From assembly GCA_900316495.1 (NCBI GenBank), contig ONDC01000002.1, forward strand, positions 1-51,276: 51,276 bases of DNA, written 5' to 3'. Made by a program: the position numbers and the translations under genes. Shown here one piece after another: positions 26,268-34,198 of the stretch. The DNA comes from an uncultured Eubacteriales bacterium. Its GTDB lineage: Bacteria > Bacillota > Clostridia > Oscillospirales > Acutalibacteraceae. Each line of letters begins with the position of its first letter. The first letter of the stretch is position 1. The notes beneath the pieces were generated by a model. The model was not told the DNA's origin. It worked only from the letters and a program-made list of their open reading frames with translations, and did no database searches.

Positions 26268-26296
26268 ATTATATCATACGAAGCGCGCAAAGGCAA
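26268..26296 (-). promoter_or_regulatory. Extended -10 promoter for pyrB
   Basis: On the minus strand TTGCCT (26291-26296), a 17-bp spacer ending in TGA, and TATAAT (26268-26273). I saw no PyrR-type attenuator in the roughly 50-nt leader. Confidence 0.65.
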
Positions 26297-26368
26297 ACCT
26301 TTTTTTCCAGATTGACAGCCCGCTCCCGAAAAAAAACCGTTTCTTCCCGTCTCCCGCGCAAAAAACGG

Positions 26369-26397
26369 TTGCATTTTAAGGGAAAATGTGAGACAAT
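26369..26397 (+). promoter_or_regulatory. Possible promoter for the sigma-factor operon
   Basis: TTGCAT (26369-26374), a 17-bp spacer and GACAAT (26392-26397). An alternative is autoregulation by the encoded ECF factor, whose promoter sequence is not known. Confidence 0.4.
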
Positions 26398-26464
26398 AGC
26401 TTCAAAGAGAGCCAACCATTTGGCGAAAGCGGAGGTTATATCAACAGGTGGGAAGTGATGATCT

Positions 26465-27028
26465 ATGTCCGGGGGAAGGATTGACGGACGTGCTGCGGAT
26501 GAGCTGATCGTGAGGATGGCAGCGGGCGATATGGCGGCGCTCGAGGCGCTTTACAACGCTATGTACGGCGAAATATTCGCCTATCTGCGTTCCATGCTGG
26601 GCGGCGATGTGCAGAGCGCCGAGGATCTGGCGCAGGACACCTTCATCAGGGCGTACCGATACGCGCCGAAATTTGCCGCGATGGGGCAGGGGCGGGCGTG
26701 GGTCTACCGCATTGCCGGAAGGCTTGCCTTCACGCACCTGAGCAAGCTGCCGCCGGTGGTCGGCGAGCCTGACCCCGCCATTCCCTCCGGCGCGGACGTG
26801 GAGGAAAGCGCCCTTGCATCCCGCGCCATACAGGAGGCCATGGCTGCCATTTCACCGGAGGAACGGCAGGTAGTGTCGCTTCACACGGTGTCCGGACTGA
26901 CGCTCCGGGAAATTGCCGACATGCTTGGACAGCCGCTCGGCACCGTCAAATGGCGGCACGCCGAGGCCGTCAGAAAGCTGCGGCGGCTGCTAAACGATAA
27001 TCAAGGAAGGGAGACGGCGGATCAATGA
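26465..27028 (+). CDS. ECF-type RNA polymerase sigma factor
   Basis: A 187-residue sigma-70 family factor. Region 2 contains AEDLAQDTFIRAYRY and region 4 contains LTLREIADMLGQPLGTVKWRHAEAVRKLRRLL. The length and lack of regions 1 and 3 mark the extracytoplasmic-function class. It overlaps the next gene by 4 nt (ATGA), and that gene encodes a single-span protein, the usual anti-sigma arrangement. Confidence 0.92.
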   Translation: MSGGRIDGRAADELIVRMAAGDMAALEALYNAMYGEIFAYLRSMLGGDVQSAEDLAQDTFIRAYRYAPKFAAMGQGRAWVYRIAGRLAFTHLSKLPPVVGEPDPAIPSGADVEESALASRAIQEAMAAISPEERQVVSLHTVSGLTLREIADMLGQPLGTVKWRHAEAVRKLRRLLNDNQGRETADQ

Positions 27029-27492
27029 CGCAACGCAATGAATTATATGATATAGAAAAGCGCGTCGCCCGGACGTTCGGGGCGGGGGCTTCGCGTCCCG
27101 TGCCGCCCTTTGCGGACGTCGCGGCACGACTTGCCGCCGGAGAGCCGCGCGAGAGCTTTGAGGAATTTTTCGGCGGGGAAGCGTCGCCCGTTCCGGTGAC
27201 GGCGCTGCCGTCACGCGGATGGAAGAGCAGGAGATGGATCGCCTTGGTAGCCGCTGCCGCGCTGCTGTTTGTCGTAGGCGGCGGAGCGGTGGTGGGGGCG
27301 ATCTTCGGCGGCGCTCAGATGAGCGCCAAGTCCTCCGCGGACGTGGCGGACTATGAAGCGTTCTGTGAAAACGGCGACGGGAAGACCTGTGAAAATGCCG
27401 CCGCCGAGGACAGCGAGGATTCTGACAGGAGCGTTTCGGATTCCGATTATCATGACACCATGAGCGGCGATTCCTCTGACGTTTCGTCGTGA
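27025..27492 (+). CDS. Putative anti-sigma factor, single-pass membrane protein
   Basis: A 155-residue protein with an N-terminal cytoplasmic region of about 70 residues, one membrane helix (WIALVAAAALLFVVGGGAVVG) and an extracytoplasmic acidic/serine-rich tail (EDSEDSDRSVSDSD) with two cysteines. No zinc-binding anti-sigma HxxxCxxC motif is present in the cytoplasmic part. The assignment rests on topology and the 4-nt overlap with the sigma gene. Confidence 0.65.
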   Translation: MTQRNELYDIEKRVARTFGAGASRPVPPFADVAARLAAGEPRESFEEFFGGEASPVPVTALPSRGWKSRRWIALVAAAALLFVVGGGAVVGAIFGGAQMSAKSSADVADYEAFCENGDGKTCENAAAEDSEDSDRSVSDSDYHDTMSGDSSDVSS

Positions 27493-27547
27493 CGTCTCGT
27501 CGTAAGCGGACAAAAATAATAGTATACCTAAAGGAGATTCTGAACCA

Positions 27548-28117
27548 ATGAAGCTGTTGATTGCGTCGGATATACACGGCTCCGCCTATTACTGTGAGCG
27601 GATGCTGCAGACATTTGAAGATGAGAAGGCGGACAGAATGCTGCTGCTTGGCGACATTCTCTACCACGGTCCGCGGAACGACCTTCCGCGCGACTACTCG
27701 CCCAAGAGGGTCGTCGAGCTGCTGAAGCCCTATGCCGACAGGATCTTCTGCGTGCGCGGCAACTGCGACGCGGACATCGACCTGACGGTGCTGCCCTTTC
27801 CCATGGCGGCGGACTGCGCGCTGCTGCCGATAGGGGAGAAGATGGTGTACGCCACCCACGGACACATCTACAATCCGGAGAAGCTCCCCTCCCTGCGGAG
27901 CGGGGATCTGCTGCTCTACGGACACACCCATCTTCCCGCGCTGCGGGAGGTCAGGGGAATCATGTGTCTCAATCCCGGCTCGGTGTCGCTCCCCAAGGGG
28001 GGCAGCCGTCACAGCTGTATTCTCCTGAAGGACGGTCTCTTCGGCTGGAGGGACGTGGAAACAGGCGATTACTTCCGCCACTACGATTCCCTCGGCGAGG
28101 AAAAACAGAACGGATGA
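27548..28117 (+). CDS. yfcE: YfcE/MJ0936-type metallophosphodiesterase
   Basis: A 189-residue calcineurin-like phosphodiesterase. Metal ligands are in SDIHGS, LLGDILYHGPRND, VRGNCDAD, THGHIYN and YGHTHLP. The length and the YHGPRNDLP signature match the YfcE family, whose physiological substrate is not established. AAAGGAG precedes the ATG. Confidence 0.9.
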   Translation: MKLLIASDIHGSAYYCERMLQTFEDEKADRMLLLGDILYHGPRNDLPRDYSPKRVVELLKPYADRIFCVRGNCDADIDLTVLPFPMAADCALLPIGEKMVYATHGHIYNPEKLPSLRSGDLLLYGHTHLPALREVRGIMCLNPGSVSLPKGGSRHSCILLKDGLFGWRDVETGDYFRHYDSLGEEKQNG

Positions 28118-28141
28118 GTGACAGGGCATAATTTCCGCCCT

Positions 28142-28177
28142 CCGGTAATACTTATGTAACTGCAACACGATTACCGG
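28142..28177 (+). promoter_or_regulatory. Inverted repeat before the amidase start
   Basis: CCGGTAAT (28142-28149) pairs with ATTACCGG (28170-28177), immediately before GGGG and the TTG start at 28190. It could sequester the G-rich ribosome site, or act as a regulator-binding dyad. Confidence 0.35.
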
Positions 28178-28189
28178 GGGGCTTTTGCA

Positions 28190-28909
28190 TTGAAAACAAT
28201 CATTCACATACGCGCGCGGCACTGGTTTCTGCTGTTCACGGCGACGGTGCTGACCGCGTCGCTGCTGCTGACGGGGGAGAGGAAGCCCGCCTCGGCGGGG
28301 GAACAGACGTTCACGGGGAAAGCGGTCATCCTGATCGATCCGGGACACGGCGGCTTCGACGGGGGAGCGGTCGGGGCGAACGGCACGATTGAAAAGGACG
28401 TGAATCTCGCGGTTTCGCTCAAGCTGCGGGAGCTGCTGACCGACGCGGGATTTGAAGTGGTGATGACCCGCGATTCCGACTGCGCCCTCGATGATGCGGG
28501 AGCCTCCACCATCCGCCGCCGCAAGGTCAGCGACATGCGCGCCAGACTGAATTTAACCAGGCTGTACCCCGGCTCGGTGCTGATCAGCATTCACCAGAAC
28601 AAGCTGTCGGAGGACAGCCGCGTCCGGGGCGCGCAGATCTTCTATTCCCCCAACGCGGCGGAAAGCAAGGCGCTGGCGCAATCGATTCAGGACGAATTCA
28701 ACCGCGCGATTCAGCCGGAAAAGCCGCGCGAGGTGGTCAGAACCGGCAAGAATCTCTTCCTCTTTTACCACGCCCGGAACACCGCGGTGCTGTGCGAATG
28801 CGGCTTCCTTTCCAATCCCGACGAGGAAGCGCTTCTCTGTACCGACGAGTATCAGTACAGGGTCGCCTACTGCATTTACCGCGGACTGCTGCAATGGCGC
28901 GCGGGCTGA
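28190..28909 (+). CDS. cwlD: N-acetylmuramoyl-L-alanine amidase (CwlD-like, Amidase_3)
   Basis: A 239-residue zinc amidase with an N-terminal membrane anchor/signal (WFLLFTATVLTASLLL). Catalytic-domain landmarks are LIDPGHGGFDGG, the zinc-ligand glutamate in GTIEKDVNL, SIHQNKL and the catalytic glutamate in CECGFLSN. The size and order are those of CwlD, which makes muramic-lactam in spore cortex. The TTG at 28190 is the only start that retains the anchor. The cwlD assignment is inferred from length and the sporulation context of the organism; a vegetative amidase remains possible. Confidence 0.85.
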   Translation: MKTIIHIRARHWFLLFTATVLTASLLLTGERKPASAGEQTFTGKAVILIDPGHGGFDGGAVGANGTIEKDVNLAVSLKLRELLTDAGFEVVMTRDSDCALDDAGASTIRRRKVSDMRARLNLTRLYPGSVLISIHQNKLSEDSRVRGAQIFYSPNAAESKALAQSIQDEFNRAIQPEKPREVVRTGKNLFLFYHARNTAVLCECGFLSNPDEEALLCTDEYQYRVAYCIYRGLLQWRAG

Positions 28910-28955
28910 GCGAATGGCTGACCTTTCCTTGGCGTTTTCCCGATAATTCACAGTA

Positions 28956-28984
28956 TTCTCATGAATTATTCGACTTTTTATGAT
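28956..28984 (+). promoter_or_regulatory. Possible promoter for the GT8 operon
   Basis: TTCTCA (28956-28961), a 17-bp spacer and TATGAT (28979-28984). Both boxes are imperfect. Confidence 0.3.
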
Positions 28985-29049
28985 AATATAGATAGTGTAC
29001 CGCATGATTGGTGAATATTATCATTAAAAAAGGAGCGAAAGGGATATTG

Positions 29050-29787
29050 ATGGGGAAGGAACCTTACAATGAGGCGAATCAATCGGAAGGGAAGCCGTCG
29101 GTCGTGCTTTCCGCGTGCGGCGTGGCGAGCGATGTGACGGCTTACAGGGAGCTGATCGTGGAGAACAGCGTTGTCCTGCGGAGTCTCACACTGTCCGAGA
29201 GCGTGATGTGGTACGGGCTGCTGTTTGACGCGCTGCCGTATGACGAATGCGTCGCAAGATACAGGCGTTCGGAGGAAAGGCTCGGCGAGACGCTTGATCC
29301 GCCGGAGGACGCCGTCAAGAGTCTGTTGGACGACGGGCTTCTGTGTATGGGCATGGAGCCGACGTATGACGACGCGCTCTTTTCGGTGTTCTGCGACTGC
29401 CTGCTCAGCTGCGCGGTGGAGCAGAACGACTGCGGCGAATTCTTCCGGCGCAAGGGTCACTGGACGATGTATGACGACCGCTATCTCCACTGGGACGGGG
29501 TGGAGCAGTCCCCCCTCCGCACGGAGCCGCTTTCGGGCGATGAACACAAAATCATGGCGATGCTGATCGCCGAAAGCTGGAGCATGGCGGAGCTTACGCG
29601 GAATCTTGCCAAGGGCTACAGCACCTCCGTGACCCGCTTCACGCTGCCGGAGGAGCATTACGCCATTCTCCCGCTCGACCCGCTGGACGACGTGATTCGC
29701 AGGAATTACGAGCGCGATCCGATGGCGCGCGTGGCGGCAAGGGCTGTGCTGCATCTTCTCAGGAGCCGGAGAGTGCTGCTTTACTGA
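29050..29787 (+). CDS. Protein of unknown function upstream of GT8 genes
   Basis: A 245-residue soluble protein. I start it at ATG 29050 (an AGGAG and AAAGGG lie upstream; TTG 29047 is adjacent). It has many cysteines (CGV, CDCLLSC, NDC), a helix-rich middle (SVMWYGLLFDALPYDECVARY) and a C-terminal region resembling a small helical bundle (EHKIMAMLIAESWSMAELTRNLA). No family is recognised. It is 27 bp upstream of the first GT8 gene and probably co-transcribed, so a role in the same glycan is plausible. Confidence 0.75.
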   Translation: MGKEPYNEANQSEGKPSVVLSACGVASDVTAYRELIVENSVVLRSLTLSESVMWYGLLFDALPYDECVARYRRSEERLGETLDPPEDAVKSLLDDGLLCMGMEPTYDDALFSVFCDCLLSCAVEQNDCGEFFRRKGHWTMYDDRYLHWDGVEQSPLRTEPLSGDEHKIMAMLIAESWSMAELTRNLAKGYSTSVTRFTLPEEHYAILPLDPLDDVIRRNYERDPMARVAARAVLHLLRSRRVLLY

Positions 29788-29814
29788 ACTGACAGGAAAA
29801 AGGAAGGATGAAAG

Positions 29815-30771
29815 ATGACGGCGGATTTTTTGCTTGTGTCGGACGACAAATATGTTAAGAATTTAGGCATCTGTACGTATTCGGTGCTGCACAACATGTG
29901 TCCCGTGGCGGAGAAAGTGCGGATCTTTGTGATGGACTGCGGTATTACCGAGGCGAACCGTCAAAGACTGCGCGCGCAGGCGGCGCGGTTTGACAACGCC
30001 GAGATGATCTTTTACGACATCGACCGGAAGCTGAATGCCGTTGTGCCGAAGGTAAAGACCCGCTGGCACCGGGCGATTTACGGGCGGCTGTTCCTCAACG
30101 AGCTGCCCGCGCTCTATGAGGGCATGGACAGGCTGGTCTATCTCGACTGCGACCTGCTGATGGACAGCCCCGTGACAGAGCTTTTCACAATGGATCTGGG
30201 GGGGAAGTGCCTTGCCGCCGTCACCGACGCGGACAACGCCCCCCGCAAGAGGGTGCTCGGCATTCCCGACGATTGCGACTACATCAACTCCGGCGTGCTG
30301 GCTATCGACGTCGCCCGCTGGATTGAGCTGGACGCGTCGCGCAGGATTATCGAATACATCAACAGCTTTCCCGACGCGCTGCTCTATCCCGACCAGGACG
30401 CGATCAATTATGTGCTGGGACACGAGATTGTCATTCTGCCGCCGGAATACAACATGATGTGGATGCTCTGCGAGCGGGACATTCCCAAAATGCTCGCCAG
30501 AATCCCCGACTTCTATTACACCGCCGATCAACTGCGGTACGCGCTGTTCCACCCCCGCGTCGTTCACTTTGCGGGACACAACATGTGGTCGTTCGACGGG
30601 ATCACCCCCGTCGCCGCCTCGGTATTCAAAAAGTACAGGGCGCTCTCCGACTGGCGGGACGAAAAGCGGCGCTTCGGCTCGGCGGGCGAGTTTGTCCGCT
30701 TTTGCCTGACGTCGGTCAAGCGCGCGGTGTACGGCGATTACAGGCAGGCGAACGCTGTGAGACGATCGTGA
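29815..30771 (+). CDS. Family 8 glycosyltransferase
   Basis: A 318-residue retaining glycosyltransferase that adds a hexose from a UDP-sugar to a glycan acceptor. The N-terminus is DFLLVSDDKYVKNLGICTYSVL, the metal-binding DxD is in VYLDCDLLMD, the second conserved block is YINSGVLAIDVARW, then YPDQDAINYVL and the terminal HFAGHNMW. There is no signal or membrane segment. It is closely related to the next gene and probably arose by tandem duplication. Confidence 0.92.
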   Translation: MTADFLLVSDDKYVKNLGICTYSVLHNMCPVAEKVRIFVMDCGITEANRQRLRAQAARFDNAEMIFYDIDRKLNAVVPKVKTRWHRAIYGRLFLNELPALYEGMDRLVYLDCDLLMDSPVTELFTMDLGGKCLAAVTDADNAPRKRVLGIPDDCDYINSGVLAIDVARWIELDASRRIIEYINSFPDALLYPDQDAINYVLGHEIVILPPEYNMMWMLCERDIPKMLARIPDFYYTADQLRYALFHPRVVHFAGHNMWSFDGITPVAASVFKKYRALSDWRDEKRRFGSAGEFVRFCLTSVKRAVYGDYRQANAVRRS

Positions 30772-30807
30772 CGAAATCCACCACAGACAGGACGGGTGCA
30801 TGGAAAG

Positions 30808-31743
30808 ATGAAGGTTGATTTTTTGTTGGTTTCGGATGACAATTACGTGAAAAATCTGGGTATCAGCACCTATTCCATCCTGCACAACATGTGCGGAGAA
30901 GCAGAAAAGGTGCGGATTTTCGTCATGGACTGCGGCATTTCGGAGGAGAACCGCAAAAGGGTGCGGACACAGACCGCCCGCTTTGCCAACGCGGAGATGT
31001 TCTTTCTTGACGTGGCTTCGCAGGTGAAGGAAATCGCGCGGGGCATGGATTCGACGTGGCACCCGTCAATTTACGGGCGGCTGCTGGCGGCGGAGGTACG
31101 GGCGCTTTGTCCCGATGTGACGCGGCTGGTGTATATGGACTGCGATACGCTGATGGACAAGCCGGTGACGGAGCTTTTCACGATGGACATGGACGGCAAA
31201 TGCCTTGCCGCCGTCGCAGACGCGGACGAGGACAAGAGAAAAATTGCCCTCGGCATGCCGGCGGAGGGCGTGTATATCAATTCCGGCGTGCTGGTGATCG
31301 ACCTGTCCGTGTGGGCGGAGCGGAACGCCGCCGAACGGATTATCGGCTACATCCTGCGGCATGGCTCGTCGCTGCGGTACCCCGATCAGGACGCGATCAG
31401 CGCGGTCATGTGGGACGACATGAAGCTCATTTCCCTCACATACAACATGATGTGGATGATCTGCGACAGCGACATTCCCAAATTGGTGCGCAATATCAGC
31501 CAGCTTCCCTATAGCGCCGACGAGGTGCGGCACGCGCTGCACCACATGCACATCTGCCATTACTCCGGTCATGACATGTGGACGTTCTACGGCATTACCC
31601 CGGTGCAGGCGCGCATTTTCAAGAAATACCGCCGTCTCTGCGACTGGCGGGACGAAAGGCGTTCCTTCGAGACGCCCCTGAAGCTGTTTCTCTGGCTGCT
31701 CAAGACCGCCAAGCGGCTTATTCTGGGCGATTTTCGCCGCTGA
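30808..31743 (+). CDS. Family 8 glycosyltransferase, tandem paralogue
   Basis: A 311-residue GT8 enzyme with the same motifs: DFLLVSDDNYVKNLGISTYSIL, VYMDCDTLMD, YINSGVLVIDLSVW, YPDQDAISAVM and HYSGHDMW. I start it at ATG 30808 (GGAAAG upstream) to match the paralogue; ATG 30796 is in frame. The two proteins align along their whole length but differ in the acceptor-side residues, suggesting successive sugar additions. The operon ends at the terminator 31928-31989. Confidence 0.92.
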   Translation: MKVDFLLVSDDNYVKNLGISTYSILHNMCGEAEKVRIFVMDCGISEENRKRVRTQTARFANAEMFFLDVASQVKEIARGMDSTWHPSIYGRLLAAEVRALCPDVTRLVYMDCDTLMDKPVTELFTMDMDGKCLAAVADADEDKRKIALGMPAEGVYINSGVLVIDLSVWAERNAAERIIGYILRHGSSLRYPDQDAISAVMWDDMKLISLTYNMMWMICDSDIPKLVRNISQLPYSADEVRHALHHMHICHYSGHDMWTFYGITPVQARIFKKYRRLCDWRDERRSFETPLKLFLWLLKTAKRLILGDFRR

Positions 31744-31851
31744 CGGCTGACGATGCAATTCCGCTGCGCGCGTTGAATCCCGTGGGAGTCGCTGGAAAAG
31801 CCGAGGGCGGCATGGTGTGATATGGTTATCAACCACAAAGGGAGAAACACC

Positions 31852-31906
31852 ATGGAAATGGGAAAAAGAAATCCGTCGTCTGCGAATGGACAGAGGGATG
31901 ACACAG
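31852..31906 (+). pseudogene. Decayed XRE-family regulator remnant
   Basis: Behind a good AAAGGGAG site, ATG 31852 begins MEMGK; after a one-base slip in the A5 run (31863-31867) the next frame reads EIRRLRMDRGMTQ, the standard first helix of an XRE/HTH_3 repressor. The rest of the helix-turn-helix is missing and the sequence runs into the terminator. It is a truncated, frameshifted fossil with no expected product. Confidence 0.55.
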
Positions 31907-31927
31907 GCTCTTACCCCCGAAAACCAA

Positions 31928-31989
31928 ACACCTCCCCCGCGCGGGACATTCCTTGCGGAGTGCCTGCTGCGGGAGAGGTGTATTTTTTT
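31928..31989 (+). terminator. Rho-independent terminator after the GT8 operon
   Basis: A 13-bp stem with one mismatch (31928-31940 with 31969-31981) is followed by A and T7 (31983-31989). The gap 31744-32053 holds only this and the XRE remnant. Confidence 0.88.
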
Positions 31990-32053
31990 ATTCATGGATC
32001 GCTGAAATAATCGTCGGAGCGGCAGCGCCGCGGTTTGTCTGTCCGCGTGCGCG

Positions 32054-33880
32054 TTACCCTTGCGCGGGGGCGAGAATGCGCCGGTACATCTCCAGAAGGG
32101 AGGCGTACCGCAGGGGAACGGGGTAATTCGCAAGGCGCTGGGGATTGACGGAGGCGGCAAGGTTGCGAAGCCTGTCCTCATCGGCGCACTCGACGGGTCT
32201 CAGATCAAAGCCGGTCAGGAGGGCGGTCAATCGGTCGATAGCTTCGTCCGCCGTTTCGCAGCCGAAGGCGTCGTTGAGCCGTCCCAACGCGGTGAGAAGG
32301 TGTTGCTCCCCGCGGGAATCGGTACATTCCTCCGTATGCTCCGCGAGATACCGCCATACCTCCGGCAGACAGAGCGCCGCCGCGTGTCCGTGCGCAATGC
32401 CGAATGCCGAGGTCAGCTTGTAGCTCATGGCGTGCGCCGCCGTGGTCTGGGAGAGATTGATCGCGCGTCCGGCTAAGTTCGCCGCTTCAAGGATCCTTCC
32501 GGCGGCGGCTTCGTCGCCGTCAAGATACGCGCCGGCATTGGCAAGCAGAATGCGCAGGGCGGCGAAGGCGTAGCCCTCGCTGGTTGCGTCGGAATTGACC
32601 GACCACATGGATTCGGTCGCGTGACACAGCGCGTCAAGCAGAGTGGATTTTTTGTGGTACTCCGGCAGTCCCCTGAGAAGCGACGGATCCAGCACCGCCG
32701 CGTCGGGGAAAATGCAGTCGTCGGTGACCGACTGCTTCTGTCCGTCGTAATAGATCACGGCGAAGCGGGTGGATTCGCTGCCGGTTCCGGCGGTGGAGGG
32801 AATGGCGAAGTGCTTCACCGGCGAGAACACATGCGCCTGCCGGAGATAAGGCTCTCCGTCCTTCATGGCGGAATACAGCTTGACGCACTTGGCGACGTCG
32901 ATCGCGCTGCCGCCTCCGATGGAGAGGATACAGTCGCAGCCGCTCTCACGGAATTGCCGGACGCCCTCGCAGACCTCGCTGTAATCGGGATTGGGGGTGA
33001 AGTCCTCGAAAAGCTCGTAGGAGAAGCCCAAGATGTCCTCAAAATGTTCACAGAATACCCTTTCCGGAACGCCGCTGACGACAAAGGGCTTTTTCAGGCG
33101 GTACTGTCCAAGAAGGTCGGCGACTGCGGCAGCGCCGTGTTTAAGCTCCTGCTCGGCAAAATCGAAGCGGCGTATCTCGGCGGAAACGCGCCGGAGATCG
33201 TCGGGCGTGTCCACCTCGTCCACGTAGAAGCCGCTGTAGTCGAATTCCCTCACGGAGAGGTCGGGGAAGACGGTGTTCATGGCGTTCTCGGCGTAGCACT
33301 GATCCTTGCCGTCGGCGATGAATTCCTCCACGCGCTCCACCCACGCGGCGACGTCATGCGCCGCGAGCTTGTAGAACGGCTGGAACGCGAAGCAGTCCGG
33401 GTCGAAAATACTGACCGAGACCTCCTGAATGCAGCCGTTCTCCACCCGCGCCTTGAAGTCCTTTTCGGGAAGCTCCTTTTTCCGGTTGACGCAGCCGAGA
33501 GAGGGGGCGGGGTCGTGCAGCACCGCCTTCACCAGCTCCCTGTCGAACACCAGATCGCCGTGCAGGAAGAGCAGGTCGCCGGTGAGATGCTTTCGCGCTA
33601 AAAACATGGAATAAATGTAATTTGTCTTGTCATAGATGGGGTTCTCGACAAAGGTAAAGGTACAGTCCGCAAGATGCGGGGCTTGGCTTGCCTCGATAAG
33701 CTGTTCCTTGAAGGGACCGACCGTGACCACGAATTCATTCACGCCGCATTCGTGCAGCAGCCGGAGCTGCCGCTCGAAGATCGCCTCGCCGCTTTGCAGG
33801 CGCACCATTGACTTGTGACAATGCTCCGTCAGCTCGCCCATCCGCTTGCCCAGTCCGGAATTAAATATGACAGCCTTCAT
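32054..33880 (-). CDS. Cytidylyltransferase fused to iron alcohol dehydrogenase: phosphonoacetaldehyde reductase/HEP-cytidylyltransferase
   Basis: A 608-residue two-domain protein. Residues 1-240 are a LicC-like nucleotidyltransferase: AVIFNSGLGKRMGELT with KSM (NTP and metal site), LLFLHGDLVFD (metal Asp) and FYVDEVDTPDDL. Residues 250-608 are an iron-dependent alcohol dehydrogenase: SIGGGSAIDVAK, PSTAGTGSEST, and metal His residues in DALCHATES, AHAMSYKLTSAFGIAHGHA. In phosphonate loci such dehydrogenases reduce phosphonoacetaldehyde to 2-hydroxyethylphosphonate, and LicC-type domains (as in PntC, where the partner is a transaminase) attach CMP. The neighbours aepX and aepY supply the substrate. 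The predicted product is CMP-2-hydroxyethylphosphonate; this is inference. Confidence 0.82.
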   Translation of the reverse strand: MKAVIFNSGLGKRMGELTEHCHKSMVRLQSGEAIFERQLRLLHECGVNEFVVTVGPFKEQLIEASQAPHLADCTFTFVENPIYDKTNYIYSMFLARKHLTGDLLFLHGDLVFDRELVKAVLHDPAPSLGCVNRKKELPEKDFKARVENGCIQEVSVSIFDPDCFAFQPFYKLAAHDVAAWVERVEEFIADGKDQCYAENAMNTVFPDLSVREFDYSGFYVDEVDTPDDLRRVSAEIRRFDFAEQELKHGAAAVADLLGQYRLKKPFVVSGVPERVFCEHFEDILGFSYELFEDFTPNPDYSEVCEGVRQFRESGCDCILSIGGGSAIDVAKCVKLYSAMKDGEPYLRQAHVFSPVKHFAIPSTAGTGSESTRFAVIYYDGQKQSVTDDCIFPDAAVLDPSLLRGLPEYHKKSTLLDALCHATESMWSVNSDATSEGYAFAALRILLANAGAYLDGDEAAAGRILEAANLAGRAINLSQTTAAHAMSYKLTSAFGIAHGHAAALCLPEVWRYLAEHTEECTDSRGEQHLLTALGRLNDAFGCETADEAIDRLTALLTGFDLRPVECADEDRLRNLAASVNPQRLANYPVPLRYASLLEMYRRILAPAQG

Positions 33881-34047
33881 TTTGGTTCATCCATCCTTAT
33901 CTTTTTTATCAGGCAGAGGAAGTTTAGTTCACTTAGTTGTGGTTGTTGATTGTGAAATATGAAAAACGCGGAAAAACGTGGATGGTTGCTACGATTCGGG
34001 AAAGGGGAAATTCATATTTTTTCCCGCGTCTGTTGCGCCCGGGTGCA

Positions 34048-34195
34048 ATTGAATTCCGGGCGCGTCGCAGCGAGGGGCGCTGCCCCTCTTTGCCAGCTTC
34101 GCTGACAAAGTACCCCGCAAGGGCGCTGCCCTTGACCCGCCAGGGAGCAATGCCCCCTGGACCCCGCGCTCGCATTCGCTCGCTAATTATGCGCT
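34048..34195 (+). repeat. Dispersed hairpin-rich repeat, copy 2
   Basis: Second copy of the element at 3459-3593, same orientation, with extra internal inverted repeats (AAGGGCGCTGCCCTT and CCAGGG...CCCCCTGG). Its right end lies 3 bp from the aepY stop codon (34199). It occupies most of the 318-bp gap 33881-34198, interrupting an otherwise tight phosphonate operon. The remaining AT-rich part (33890-34040) shows no clear promoter. Confidence 0.75.
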
Positions 34196-34198
34196 GCG

